19,542 bases of DNA from Bacteroidales bacterium (GTDB lineage: Bacteria > Bacteroidota > Bacteroidia > Bacteroidales > Muribaculaceae), in NCBI GenBank assembly GCA_900769345.1, contig CAAGGJ010000073.1, positions 1 to 19,542 on the forward strand, in the 5' to 3' direction. The notes under the pieces are model-generated. The model was not told the origin of the DNA. It saw only the letters and a list, made by a program, of their open reading frames with translations, and did no database searches. Below, in pieces: positions 7,854 through 15,799 of the stretch. Every line of letters starts with the position of its first letter. Position 1 is the stretch's first letter. The translations under genes were made by a program, and so were the position numbers.

Positions 7854-9032
7854 TTATTTTTTATTACATATTATATTCGAAGGGATAAGGTGATAATACA
7901 CCAAGTCGTATCCGTCGCTATTGATAGGCGAATTACATTCCACCACGCATCCCAGTGTGCCGTTGGCGAGTTGGGTTATCGACGAATAAGCCGAGCCGCC
8001 GGGCACCACGGTTTGATGCCAAGGCCAGGTCTTGCCGTCGTCGAAACTTACCAGCAGACTCACATTCTTGCGCAAGCGGCTGTGGTAAGGAATGGTGTGG
8101 ATGAGTATATTCTTGTTATCTCCGTAGGAATAGTTGATTACATCGCCATTGCAAGCCGGGTCGAGCAGTTGAGTGCTTGTGATGACTTCGCTCCAAGTCT
8201 CGCCTCCATCGTTGGAGAATGAGAAGCGGCGATGATAGCCCTCGTAGCGGCGGCGAATGCTCATCATCAATCTACCGTCGGAGAGTTCCACTATCTTCGA
8301 TTCGTCGCCGTTGTAGTCGCCGGGCACTTTCGAGGTGTGCCAAGTGTCGCCACCGTCATCGCTATAGCAGGCGTAGCACGATAGCGGACCTCCCCACGAC
8401 ATATCGGTGCGCACCTGTATCACGAAGAGTAAGCGACCGTTGCGCATTTGGCAAGCGTGACCCGAACCGGCAAATGAGGTAACCCAATCCGTGTGATCGG
8501 CAAACAGTTGGTCGTTGATATCTATCGGAGCGCTCCACGACTTGCCGTCGTCCGTACTTTTTGATATAAATATATGTGCATTGTTGTCGGGCGTTGATTG
8601 CCACAAACCATTGCCGTGAGTATAGATGCAAATAGCGGTGTTTCGCACGAAGTCGAACACAATGGCGGGGTCGCCGTAGCCCACTTCGGTGTCGGCGCCG
8701 GCTACGGTAATGGCAGGCTCCCAGGTTTTGCCGCCGTCGGTGCTGCGACGTGTCACCACATCGATGTCGGCTGGCAAGTCGCCGTTGTGATTCCAGCGTT
8801 TGTCGGCAGCCACTATGAGCGTACCCTCATTGGTGGTGCAAATGGCGGGAATGCGGTAGAATTTCGATCCCGCATCGCCGGGTGAAAAGAGCACTACGCT
8901 ATCGGCAATAGTGAAAAGCGGCTCGGCAAGATTGTCGGGCTGATAGATGTGGCGTCCTCTCTGAGCCCATGCTTCAGAGAATGACCCGATTATAATTATC
9001 GATATTAAGGCAATAGCTTTAAGTGTTCTCAT
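7854..9032 (-). CDS. Exo-alpha-sialidase, GH33
   Basis: This enzyme releases terminal sialic acid from host glycoconjugates. The SPI signal spans 1-23 (cleavage after AWA). The sialidase YRIP motif at 59-62 supplies the first arginine of the triad. Five Asp-box repeats are visible: STDGGKTW (97-104), STDDGKSW (159-166), SDDGGDTW (224-231), SNDGGETW (273-280) and SFDDGKTW (329-336). Probable catalytic residues are D90 or a neighbouring Asp, E244 in DESKIVEL, and Y349 in GSAYSSI; arginines near 260 and 320 would complete the triad. The 392 residues make a compact single-domain sialidase without the N-terminal carbohydrate-binding domain of larger Bacteroides enzymes. It leads the operon with the sulfatase and GH109-like genes. 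No nan catabolic genes are nearby. Confidence 0.93.
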   Translation of the reverse strand: MRTLKAIALISIIIIGSFSEAWAQRGRHIYQPDNLAEPLFTIADSVVLFSPGDAGSKFYRIPAICTTNEGTLIVAADKRWNHNGDLPADIDVVTRRSTDGGKTWEPAITVAGADTEVGYGDPAIVFDFVRNTAICIYTHGNGLWQSTPDNNAHIFISKSTDDGKSWSAPIDINDQLFADHTDWVTSFAGSGHACQMRNGRLLFVIQVRTDMSWGGPLSCYACYSDDGGDTWHTSKVPGDYNGDESKIVELSDGRLMMSIRRRYEGYHRRFSFSNDGGETWSEVITSTQLLDPACNGDVINYSYGDNKNILIHTIPYHSRLRKNVSLLVSFDDGKTWPWHQTVVPGGSAYSSITQLANGTLGCVVECNSPINSDGYDLVYYHLIPSNIICNKK

Positions 9033-9071
9033 CTGAAATTTGGTTTTTATATAGAATAGTCAGTTGAAATG

Positions 9072-9079
9072 CAAATATA
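9072..9079 (-). promoter_or_regulatory. Candidate -7 element of the sialidase operon
   Basis: Read on the minus strand this is TATATTTG, a perfect TAnnTTTG element, ending about 40 bases before the sialidase ATG. The expected -33 position (9099-9102) reads CCAC rather than TTTG, so the promoter would be weak or activator-dependent. The IS3 element lies a further 60 bases upstream and does not interrupt it. Confidence 0.4.
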
Positions 9080-9161
9080 ACAATTTTTTGCGGTATTTGT
9101 GGACTTATGGGTAGCATAGTTGGCAAAAATCAGCCAAAATGGGAGCACGAAACCTCTTCTC

Positions 9162-9189
9162 TGTCTCATACTGAAAAAAGTTGACAGAT
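9162..9189 (+). repeat. IS3 left terminal inverted repeat
   Basis: This is the 28-base left end. Compared with the reverse complement of the right end (10659-10686) it agrees at 21 of 28 positions, with an identical inner block GTTGACAGAT. The mismatches are in the middle, which is normal for IS3 ends. Confidence 0.85.
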
Positions 9190-9213
9190 TTTGAGGTCAA
9201 AAACTCAAAATCA

Positions 9214-9591
9214 ATGGAACGAAAACGCTATCAACGCTATGAAGAGTCGTTCAAGCTTGAAGTAGTCAAGTACTACTTCGACCACGGTGAAGACCGGAAG
9301 ACGACCCTCGAGAAGTACAACATCGACCACTCATGTCTTAGTGACTGGCTAAAACGCTATCACAGTAACGAAAAAGTCGTAACTTTGCTGTCAAGAATAG
9401 AAGACGAGATGGCAAAGAAGTACAAACAACTGCCTAAAGAGGAGGCTGCAGCCCAGCGTGCTTACGCTGAGTTGCAGCGGGAACTCGAACTTGAACGCAT
9501 GAAAAATGCAGCTTTAAACGAGATGATTAATCTCGCTGAAGCAGAATTTAAGCTCCCGATAAGAAAAAAATCTGGTGCCAAACAGTCATGA
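9214..9591 (+). CDS. IS3-family transposase OrfA (HTH protein)
   Basis: OrfA is the DNA-binding half of an IS3-type transposase. From the ATG at 9214 it has 125 residues. The N-terminal half is a helix-turn-helix of the IS3/InsE type (RRYQ-like start, EESFKLEVVKYYFDHG, then CLSDWLKRYH). A leucine-zipper-like coiled coil follows at about 70-110 (AYAELQRELELERMKNAALNEMI across the segment). An in-frame TTG at 9181 would add 11 residues but lies inside the terminal repeat, so the ATG is preferred. The stop overlaps the orfB start as ATGA. A slippery site near the 3' end allows fusion with OrfB. Confidence 0.88.
   Translation: MERKRYQRYEESFKLEVVKYYFDHGEDRKTTLEKYNIDHSCLSDWLKRYHSNEKVVTLLSRIEDEMAKKYKQLPKEEAAAQRAYAELQRELELERMKNAALNEMINLAEAEFKLPIRKKSGAKQS
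9564..9570 (+). promoter_or_regulatory. Probable -1 programmed frameshift site (A AAA AAA)
   Basis: Seven consecutive A bases are phased in orfA as A AAA AAA, the classical slippery heptamer. After a -1 slip, codons ATC TGG TGC CAA ACA GTC lead into the orfB ATG without a stop. This would make the OrfAB fusion transposase known for the IS3 family. No clear downstream stimulatory hairpin was found by eye. Confidence 0.7.
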
Positions 9592-10517
9592 CGCTACGCA
9601 CATTATATCCTTGTGAATCAATGGATACGTTGTGCGGATTGTTTGGCAAAACGCGCCGGGCGTTCTATAAATGGCGTCAATCCGACTTCAGCGAATCGGC
9701 TATGTGTGACATCATAGTGAATGAGGTCAGGCGCATACGAGAGACTGCTCCCGGCATAGGCTCATCGACGCTCTATCCGCTGTTAGTCAACATATTTGGC
9801 AGAGAGAATATGATTGGCAGAGACCGATTCTATGCACTGATGAAAGAGCAAGGTCTGCAACTGAAACGGCGCAGATCATACCGAACGACCAATTCTTACC
9901 ATCACTTCCACAAATGGAAAAACTTGATAAAGGAGTTTATTCCTACAGGCCCCAATCAACTGTGGGTTAGTGATATAACTTATATCAAAATGGTTGATGG
10001 AGTTGTCTATCTGCATTTGCTCACCGACGCGTGGTCACGTAAGATTTTGGGTTGGAAATTGGCAAATTCACTGGAGTCGAGACACACTCTCGATGCCTTC
10101 AATATGGCGGCTCGCGAAGCAGCCGCCATGGGAGCTGATTTCAGCCGCATAATTCACCATAGCGACCGCGGAGTGCAGTATTGCTGTAATCTTTATGTGT
10201 CGCGTCTGCAGTCGCTTGGCATGCAAATCTCGATGACCGAAGACTACAAGCCGACCGACAACGCCAAAGCCGAACGAGTTAACGGCATTATAAAGCAGTT
10301 GTTTATCGATGGTCAGCGGTTTACTGAGATTTCAGATGTGTATTACGCATTAAGTCGCGGGATAGCTTTCTATAATGATGTAAGACCGCATAGCAGCGTC
10401 AGCCACGAGTCTCCGTCAAAGGTGCATAGAGGTGAGGTAGCCATACCTAAACAGTTGTGGAAGACGACCTATCGCTCATCTATAGCACACTACGAAATGG
10501 ACACAGTAAATACGTAA
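9588..10517 (+). CDS. IS3-family transposase OrfB (DDE integrase core)
   Basis: This is the catalytic half of the transposase, 309 residues. An HTH_21-like region (about 40-100) precedes the rve integrase core. The catalytic triad is D129 in VSDITY, D193 in HHSDRGVQY and E229 in NAKAERVNG, with exactly 35 residues between the second Asp and the Glu (DD35E). The frame is intact. It begins in the -1 frame relative to orfA with a 4-base overlap, so it can be made by re-initiation or as part of OrfAB. Confidence 0.93.
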   Translation: MTLRTLYPCESMDTLCGLFGKTRRAFYKWRQSDFSESAMCDIIVNEVRRIRETAPGIGSSTLYPLLVNIFGRENMIGRDRFYALMKEQGLQLKRRRSYRTTNSYHHFHKWKNLIKEFIPTGPNQLWVSDITYIKMVDGVVYLHLLTDAWSRKILGWKLANSLESRHTLDAFNMAAREAAAMGADFSRIIHHSDRGVQYCCNLYVSRLQSLGMQISMTEDYKPTDNAKAERVNGIIKQLFIDGQRFTEISDVYYALSRGIAFYNDVRPHSSVSHESPSKVHRGEVAIPKQLWKTTYRSSIAHYEMDTVNT

Positions 10518-10533
10518 GATTAAGAAAAAAAAT

Positions 10534-10574
10534 CCCCCGGACGCGAAAAATTTTCGCGCCGCCCCCTAGGGGGC
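10534..10574. repeat. Paired GC-rich palindromes downstream of orfB
   Basis: CGCGAAAA-A-TTTTCGCG (10542-10558) is followed at once by GCCCCCTAGGGGGC (10561-10574), a perfect 14-bp palindrome. A CCCCC run at 10534-10538 could compete for the same GGGGG partner, so two alternative folds exist. They lie inside the IS, 17 bases after the transposase stop. There is no T-run after them. They may end the transposase transcript or block read-through from the element. Confidence 0.6.
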
Positions 10575-10658
10575 GTAGGCTATTGCTTCTTGCTCATGTC
10601 AACCAAAAACAATACCTTTGTAAACCTATTCAGTAAACTGTAAACTTAACCGACCTTT

Positions 10659-10686
10659 ATCTGTCAACCATTTTTAGGAAAAGACA
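10659..10686 (+). repeat. IS3 right terminal inverted repeat
   Basis: This is the 28-base right end, ending AGACA, matching the left end in inverted orientation at 21 of 28 positions. A second copy of its core TGTCAACCA occurs at 10597-10605, inside the element and in the same orientation as the copy at 10662-10670. It could be an extra transposase-binding site. Confidence 0.85.
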
Positions 10687-10728
10687 TTTCTTTAAAAAGC
10701 ATTAAACAATAGTTAATAAATGTTAAAT

Positions 10729-10738
10729 GGGGGGGGGG
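10729..10738. repeat. Poly-G tract of ten bases
   Basis: Ten uninterrupted G bases lie in an otherwise AT-rich leader, 6 bases upstream of the predicted -33 box of the surface-structure operon. Tracts of this length commonly gain or lose bases in replication. The position is one where length change would alter activator or polymerase spacing. It could also be a sequencing weak spot. Confidence 0.85.
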
Positions 10739-10744
10739 TAATTT

Positions 10745-10775
10745 TTCGTAATTACAAAAAATATACATAGCTTTG
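10745..10775 (+). promoter_or_regulatory. Promoter of the fimbria-like operon
   Basis: TTCG at 10745-10748 (one mismatch to TTTG) and TAGCTTTG at 10768-10775 (a perfect TAnnTTTG) are 19 bases apart. An inverted repeat GTAATT...AATTAC (10738-10755) overlaps the -33 box and abuts the poly-G tract, and may be an operator. Transcription would start near 10782, leaving a leader of about 170 bases. Confidence 0.6.
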
Positions 10776-10819
10776 CGGCGTTAATTTCATTATAACCGAC
10801 TACTTATTATCTTACCTGA

Positions 10820-10836
10820 TTATTAAGCATTAATAA
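10820..10836. repeat. Dyad in the fimbria-like operon leader
   Basis: TTATTAA-GCA-TTAATAA is a perfect 7-bp dyad about 40 bases into the predicted leader. It is AT-rich and could arise by chance in this context, but it has the form of a dimeric repressor site. The rest of the 10776-10954 leader shows no recognised element. Confidence 0.35.
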
Positions 10837-10954
10837 AATCGGAATTAACATAGTGTTTTTTACAAGGATAAACTTAAAGAAAAATAGACGACAAAAGAAT
10901 CTTCAAGAAGTTACATTTTTTGCAGATTAAAACCTAATTACATCAAAAGTATTA

Positions 10955-12181
10955 ATGAAGCTTAACAGAGCATTAATATTGCTTATTCTCACATTGTCAT
11001 TTTTTGCAGGCGTGAGTGCGCAAGAGAGTACAACGGTATTCCCTCTTCATTTCCGTATGGGTAGTTCAGCCATCGACTCCACCTACAAGGACAACAGCTT
11101 GCAGCTGAAGCGTGTGATGCAGTTCGCCCAAAAGGTGAGCTCCGACCGCAATATTGTGCTTTCGAAGGTTACATTCTGCGGTTCGGCTTCTCCCGAAGGC
11201 AATTATAAGCTCAATCGCCGTCTCGCCAATGAACGAATAGAGGCTCTCAAGCATATGGTTTGCGCTGTGACTCAGGTGCCCGACAGTATTATCACTATCG
11301 TGGACAACTACATAGAGTGGGATAGCTTGAAATGCATGGTGGCTGAGGCTCCGCAATATGGCAAGCATAAAGAGGCTATTTTGAACATCATCAACCAAGA
11401 TGAGCAATTGGTGCCTTATGGATCGGACGAACTCATCGACCGCCGCGTTCAGGAATTGAAGGAACTCGATGGCGGAATGGTGTGGAACCGACTACGCAAC
11501 GATTTCTTTGCTCAGATGCGCAATGCCTATGCCATCTTTGTCACTGTCAGTATGGAGCCTGCGCCCGAACCTATTCCTGCTGTGGAAGTGAAGACCGACA
11601 CGGTGATTGAGACCATCGTTGCACAACCTGAGGCTCCGGCTGAAATCATAACCCCGGCTGCCGAGTGGGTGCGCCACTTCTATGTGAAGACCAATGTTGT
11701 GGAATGGGTTCTCGGCATAAGCAATATAGCTGCCGAAGTGGATTTGGCTCCGCGATTCTCGGTGTCGCTGCCTATTTCCTACTCGGGCTGGAACTATTTT
11801 GCCCTCACCACCAAATTCCGCAAATTCTCTATGTATCCCGAACTCCGCTATTGGCTTAGCGATGACAACAGCGGACTCTTTACCGGCATACATTTCGGAA
11901 TGGCTTGGTATAACTTCGCCATAGGCGGAAAATATCGCGTGCAAGACAAGGGGGCACACACTCCTGCTCTCGGAGGAGGTGTTTCGGTGGGCTACCGCAT
12001 GCCCATCGACCGAAGCAGGCGCTGGAAAGCCGAGTTTGCCCTCGGTTTGGGCATCTACAGCTTACACTACGATAAATATATCAACATACCCAACGGCGCT
12101 CTGATTAGCACCGAACGCCACACCTATGCCGGACCCGACCAAGTGTCGGTGACCATAGCCTATACTTTCGATTTACACTGA
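10955..12181 (+). CDS. OmpA-like and DUF3575 outer-membrane protein
   Basis: The 408-residue protein has an SPI signal (cleavage after VSA at 20-22). An OmpA-like peptidoglycan-binding region spans about 28-135, with the signature GSASPEGNYKLNRRLANERI at 76-95. A Pro/Glu-rich linker spans about 200-237. A C-terminal DUF3575 domain spans about 238-408 (FYVKTNVVEWVLGISN, ELRYWL, and alternating hydrophobic strands to the end), probably a small outer-membrane barrel. In Bacteroidales such genes usually open clusters for fimbrillin-like surface proteins, and here two such genes follow after 44 and 46 bases. The family names come from motif memory. The role as envelope anchor or assembly platform is inferred. 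Confidence 0.8.
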   Translation: MKLNRALILLILTLSFFAGVSAQESTTVFPLHFRMGSSAIDSTYKDNSLQLKRVMQFAQKVSSDRNIVLSKVTFCGSASPEGNYKLNRRLANERIEALKHMVCAVTQVPDSIITIVDNYIEWDSLKCMVAEAPQYGKHKEAILNIINQDEQLVPYGSDELIDRRVQELKELDGGMVWNRLRNDFFAQMRNAYAIFVTVSMEPAPEPIPAVEVKTDTVIETIVAQPEAPAEIITPAAEWVRHFYVKTNVVEWVLGISNIAAEVDLAPRFSVSLPISYSGWNYFALTTKFRKFSMYPELRYWLSDDNSGLFTGIHFGMAWYNFAIGGKYRVQDKGAHTPALGGGVSVGYRMPIDRSRRWKAEFALGLGIYSLHYDKYINIPNGALISTERHTYAGPDQVSVTIAYTFDLH

Positions 12182-12225
12182 TTTTTTTAACGACCACTGA
12201 AATATACTGAGTTATAACGACTACT

Positions 12226-13323
12226 ATGTTAGGAAACTATACACATATTATCCGAAACTACGCTGCAATGCTGCTCACGATGCTTATGATAAGCGTCATG
12301 GCGGTGTCGTGCGATGTGCACGAGTTTCCCGACGATGAGGCTGCAGTGAGTGTGTCGCTACGATTGGAGTTCGACACAGATATGACCCAATCGGAATATA
12401 TCAACAACTCTATGACCGATGGCTCTATCAGCCGTACACCAAAGGAAAACGCTCAAATGCGCTATGTGATACGATTCTATAATCGAACTGCCGATACGCG
12501 AGCGCTGGTATCGTCGAAATACCACGAATTTGTGTTTGAGCGCACAGTCGACGGCACTTACGATGGCGATTTCGTGGTGAATGTGCCACCGGGCGACTAT
12601 AGCGTAATGGCTTGGGCCGATTTTGTGGAATCGCCTGAAAACAGTGGATATTTCTACGATGCGGCCGACTTCTCTAACATCACTCTACTGAAGCCCCACA
12701 TAGGAAATAGCGACTATCGTGATGCCTTCAGAGGCGAAACGACGGCAAAAATAGCGATGCTCGACCACATAGAGCCGGTGGTGGTGAAGATGGAGCGCCC
12801 GCTGGCTAAATATGAGTTCGTGTCGACCGACCTTCGCGAATTCCTCGAGCAAGAAGCTGAGGCGCAACGCCAAGCCGAGGCGGAAAATAGCGACGAAAAC
12901 GGCGATACCCCGTCGGACGTCGACCAAGAGCCAACTCGAAGTGGCATCGACCTCAATAATTATCGCATCTTGTTTGTCTACAGCGGATATATGCCCAATG
13001 TGTATAACATGTTCACCGACAAACCGGTCGATTCGACTACCGGCATAGCATTTGAGGGCAAATTCAGCAAAATCAACGACGACGAGATATCACTCGGATT
13101 CGACTATGTGATAGTGAACCACATGGAAACAACCATCACCCTGCGAGTGGCTGTCTTGAACGATAAAGGCGAACAAGTGTCGCTAACTAACCCTATCAAT
13201 GTGCCCATTAAGCGCGGCAATCACACTATAGTGAAAGGCCGATTCCTAATGGAGAAAGCCAAAGGAAGCGTGGGAATCGACCCTAACTACGACGGAGAAT
13301 TTAATATAATAATCAATAATTAA
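12226..13323 (+). CDS. Fimbrillin-like lipoprotein (FimB/Mfa2 or DUF6562 type)
   Basis: This 365-residue lipoprotein has an SPII signal ending AVSC with Cys29; an internal Met15 would give a shorter signal. The Cys is soon followed by an acidic stretch (FPDDE), consistent with surface export. The body has the pattern of Bacteroidales fimbrillin-like beta-sandwich proteins: PPGDYSVMAWADFV (121-134), YRDAFRGE (164-171) and MERPLAKYEFVSTDL (189-203). These resemble DUF6562 or FimB/Mfa2 anchor proteins. Residues 207-240 are an acidic, glutamate- and alanine-rich, probably helical or disordered insert between two strands. As the middle gene it could be the anchor or a minor subunit. The exact family is uncertain. 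Confidence 0.68.
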   Translation: MLGNYTHIIRNYAAMLLTMLMISVMAVSCDVHEFPDDEAAVSVSLRLEFDTDMTQSEYINNSMTDGSISRTPKENAQMRYVIRFYNRTADTRALVSSKYHEFVFERTVDGTYDGDFVVNVPPGDYSVMAWADFVESPENSGYFYDAADFSNITLLKPHIGNSDYRDAFRGETTAKIAMLDHIEPVVVKMERPLAKYEFVSTDLREFLEQEAEAQRQAEAENSDENGDTPSDVDQEPTRSGIDLNNYRILFVYSGYMPNVYNMFTDKPVDSTTGIAFEGKFSKINDDEISLGFDYVIVNHMETTITLRVAVLNDKGEQVSLTNPINVPIKRGNHTIVKGRFLMEKAKGSVGIDPNYDGEFNIIINN

Positions 13324-13369
13324 TAATTAATAAAAAACCATTATCTATCACTTAAATTTTTTAAATGTT

Positions 13370-15775
13370 ATGAACAAGCATTTATTTCTCAGTATGGTGG
13401 CAGCATGCTCAATGATGCTTATCACCGCTTGCTCCGACGACGATCCTACCATCTCATCGGGCAACACCGCTAAAGTTAGCTTCAATCTGCAAGCCGACGC
13501 TGCTCTCAGCACTCGTGCCATTAGCGATGGCACAGGCGCCGATATGCTCGTTTACCGCGTATTCGACAAGGACGGCAACATAATCAGCGGACAGGCTAAG
13601 GTGACCGAATCGGGTCTTGCCGACTTGAAAACCGGTCACAATGTTACTCTAAACCTTGCTAAGGGTCAAACCTACAAGGTGGCTTTCTGGGCACAAGATG
13701 CCGATTGCTCTGCTTACACCGTGGGTGAAGACATGAGCGTGGATATCAACTACGATGGTTACAACAACGACGAAACTCGCGACGCTTTCTTCAAGACTGT
13801 AGAAATCTACGTTGCCGGCGATATGGCACAAAATGTTACGCTTAAGCGCCCATTTGCTCAAGTTAATGTGGGCTGTACAGCCGAAGACTGGAGCGCTGCC
13901 GTTAATTCGGGCATCACTGTTGCTTCGTCGAAAGTTACTTTCGTTGACGCTGCTACCAAGTTGAACGTTCTCGATGGTACTGTTTCGGGTGCTCAAACAG
14001 TGGTATACACCGAAGCTGCTATTCCTGCCGAAACTCTCAAGGTAGACGCTGATGGCAATGGCGAAAAGGAAGATTACCACTACCTCTCTATGAGCTACAT
14101 CTTGCCTAACGATGGCACTACAGGCTCTGCAAAGACTGTGGCAAGCGCTTCGTTCGTATTTAACACTAATGGCAATGCTATCGAACTCTCTGAAGGATTG
14201 CAGAACATTCCTCTTCAGCGCAACTATCGCACCAACATCGTGGGTACATTCCTTTCGTCGGCTGTTAACTTCACTGTAATCGTTGACTCAGAATTCGAAG
14301 GCGAATACACCGTTGGTCCTGCTCTCATCAATGGTGTTGCTTATCCGTCTATTCAGGCTGCCCTCAATGCCGCTGCTGAAGATGCTGTGATTGAAGTCGT
14401 TCCCGGCACTTATAATGAACTTATAGATGTTACCGGTCTCGCCAACAATATCACTATTCAACCGTTCGTTGCTTCTCGCGCTGCTTCGGATGAAGTGGTT
14501 CTCTCTGGTATCAACTCACAACGCAATGGAACGAACCTTCCTACTATCACCGTTAAGAACGTCACTATCGACAACTCGTTGGCAACCGAAGGTTGGTTTA
14601 CCGGAACCGGTGCTTGCGCTCCTTGTGTTGGTGCATGGGGTGGTAACTTGAATTTCGAAAACGTTAAGTTCGTAGTAGCCGGCACATCTGGCAAGGAAAC
14701 TGGCGTAATGACTTGGTGGACTACATCGGTAGGCAAAATGACCTTCAAGAACTGTACATTCGAAGGCAAGGGCAACCATGCCGAAGCTCGCGGTATGCAA
14801 ATCTACGGACACTACAACATCGATGTTGAGGGTTGTACATTCACCACTGCCAAGCGTTACTCTTTGAAGTATGTTGGTAATGAAAACTGTGTAGCTACTC
14901 TTAAGAACAACATTGTTAAGAACGCTAATTATTTCGTAGAAATCGGTTCTGAACCATATAAGGGTACTAAATACACTATCAATTTTGAAGGCAACACTCT
15001 TTACGGTGCTGATCTTTATAAAGAAGGTTACACAAACGCTATCAGAACTGAAGTTGTTACCGTAAACGAATCGAACAACACCACAATCATTGCCGACGGC
15101 TTAACCTTGTGTAACGGCGTTTACAGCATCAGCAATGCAAACGGCCTCAAAGCTTTCGCTAAAAGCGTAAATGTGGAAGGCAAGACATATAGCGGCAAGA
15201 CCGTAAAGCTCACAGCTGACATCGACCTTAACAATGCTGAATGGACTCCAGTTGGTCAGACTGGTGCTACACAATTTATGGGTACATTCGATGGTGACAA
15301 CCACACTATCTCGAACCTCAAAATTAACAACGCTGATGAGAGTATATACTGCTCAAGCGGTTTGTTCGGTTGGTTGAATTCAGCCATCGTTAAGAATGTA
15401 AAAATTGCAGGTGCTAACGTGGCAGGACACCATAACGTAGGCACAATTGCTGGATATATGGAAACAACTTCTGGTTGCACTATCGAGAACTGCCATGTTT
15501 CAAATGCAACAATCTCGTGCACAGGCGTTAACGATGATGCTAACGGCGACAAGTGCGGCGGTATCGTAGGCCATGCAGGCAATGCAGGAGTAAAAGTTAA
15601 AGATTGCTCAGTGTCTAACTCGTCGATTTCGGCAGGTAGAGACGCCGGTCAAGTAGTAGGCGCTGCACTTGTAGCGAATGTAGAAAATTGCACCGCCACA
15701 AGCGTTACCGTTACTGCTAACGGAACATCTACTGGCGCAAACATCAACGAAGCAATTATTGGCCGCGTATTATAA
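13370..15775 (+). CDS. Fimbrillin-like lipoprotein fused to beta-helix and GLUG-like region
   Basis: This 801-residue surface lipoprotein has an SPII signal ending ITAC (Cys21), followed by SDDD, the Bacteroidetes export signal for surface lipoproteins. Residues 30-312 are a fimbrillin-like DUF6562-type domain (YKVAFWAQDAD, NVTLKRPFAQVNVG, LSMSYILPNDG, LQRNYRTNIVGTF). Residues 318-575 are a right-handed beta-helix starting with a NosD/pectin-lyase-like opening (PSIQAALNAAAEDAVIEVVPG across 326-346) and repeating N-C-T-F turns. Residues 585-801 resemble the GLUG/M26-type region: MGTFDGDNHTISNLKI, SSGLFGWLNSAIVKNVKIAG, then CGGIVGHAG. No catalytic residues or sorting domain are evident. It is probably a pilus-tip adhesin or a large surface adhesin. 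Codon use (many GCT, GTT, AAC, GGC) looks optimised for strong expression. A hairpin follows its stop. Confidence 0.78.
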   Translation: MNKHLFLSMVAACSMMLITACSDDDPTISSGNTAKVSFNLQADAALSTRAISDGTGADMLVYRVFDKDGNIISGQAKVTESGLADLKTGHNVTLNLAKGQTYKVAFWAQDADCSAYTVGEDMSVDINYDGYNNDETRDAFFKTVEIYVAGDMAQNVTLKRPFAQVNVGCTAEDWSAAVNSGITVASSKVTFVDAATKLNVLDGTVSGAQTVVYTEAAIPAETLKVDADGNGEKEDYHYLSMSYILPNDGTTGSAKTVASASFVFNTNGNAIELSEGLQNIPLQRNYRTNIVGTFLSSAVNFTVIVDSEFEGEYTVGPALINGVAYPSIQAALNAAAEDAVIEVVPGTYNELIDVTGLANNITIQPFVASRAASDEVVLSGINSQRNGTNLPTITVKNVTIDNSLATEGWFTGTGACAPCVGAWGGNLNFENVKFVVAGTSGKETGVMTWWTTSVGKMTFKNCTFEGKGNHAEARGMQIYGHYNIDVEGCTFTTAKRYSLKYVGNENCVATLKNNIVKNANYFVEIGSEPYKGTKYTINFEGNTLYGADLYKEGYTNAIRTEVVTVNESNNTTIIADGLTLCNGVYSISNANGLKAFAKSVNVEGKTYSGKTVKLTADIDLNNAEWTPVGQTGATQFMGTFDGDNHTISNLKINNADESIYCSSGLFGWLNSAIVKNVKIAGANVAGHHNVGTIAGYMETTSGCTIENCHVSNATISCTGVNDDANGDKCGGIVGHAGNAGVKVKDCSVSNSSISAGRDAGQVVGAALVANVENCTATSVTVTANGTSTGANINEAIIGRVL

Positions 15776-15799
15776 TAGGAAATCTGTTATAATCAAATA

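Larger units (their letters stand above)
9162..10686 (+). mobile_element. Complete IS3-family insertion sequence, about 1525 bp
   Basis: The element is bounded by imperfect 28-bp terminal inverted repeats beginning TGTCT. It carries orfA and orfB in the IS3 arrangement, and the transposase reading frames are intact, so it may be active. The flanks (TTCTC on the left, TTTCT on the right) show no convincing target-site duplication, so the insertion may be old or the flanks may have changed. It stands between the minus-strand sialidase operon and the plus-strand surface operon and interrupts neither gene. The IS name was not recognised. Confidence 0.88.

Noticed and set aside
9157..10691. Target-site duplication TTCT flanking the IS
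   Set aside because: The copies are not in register with the inverted-repeat ends (an extra C on the left, an extra T on the right), so no duplication can be claimed.
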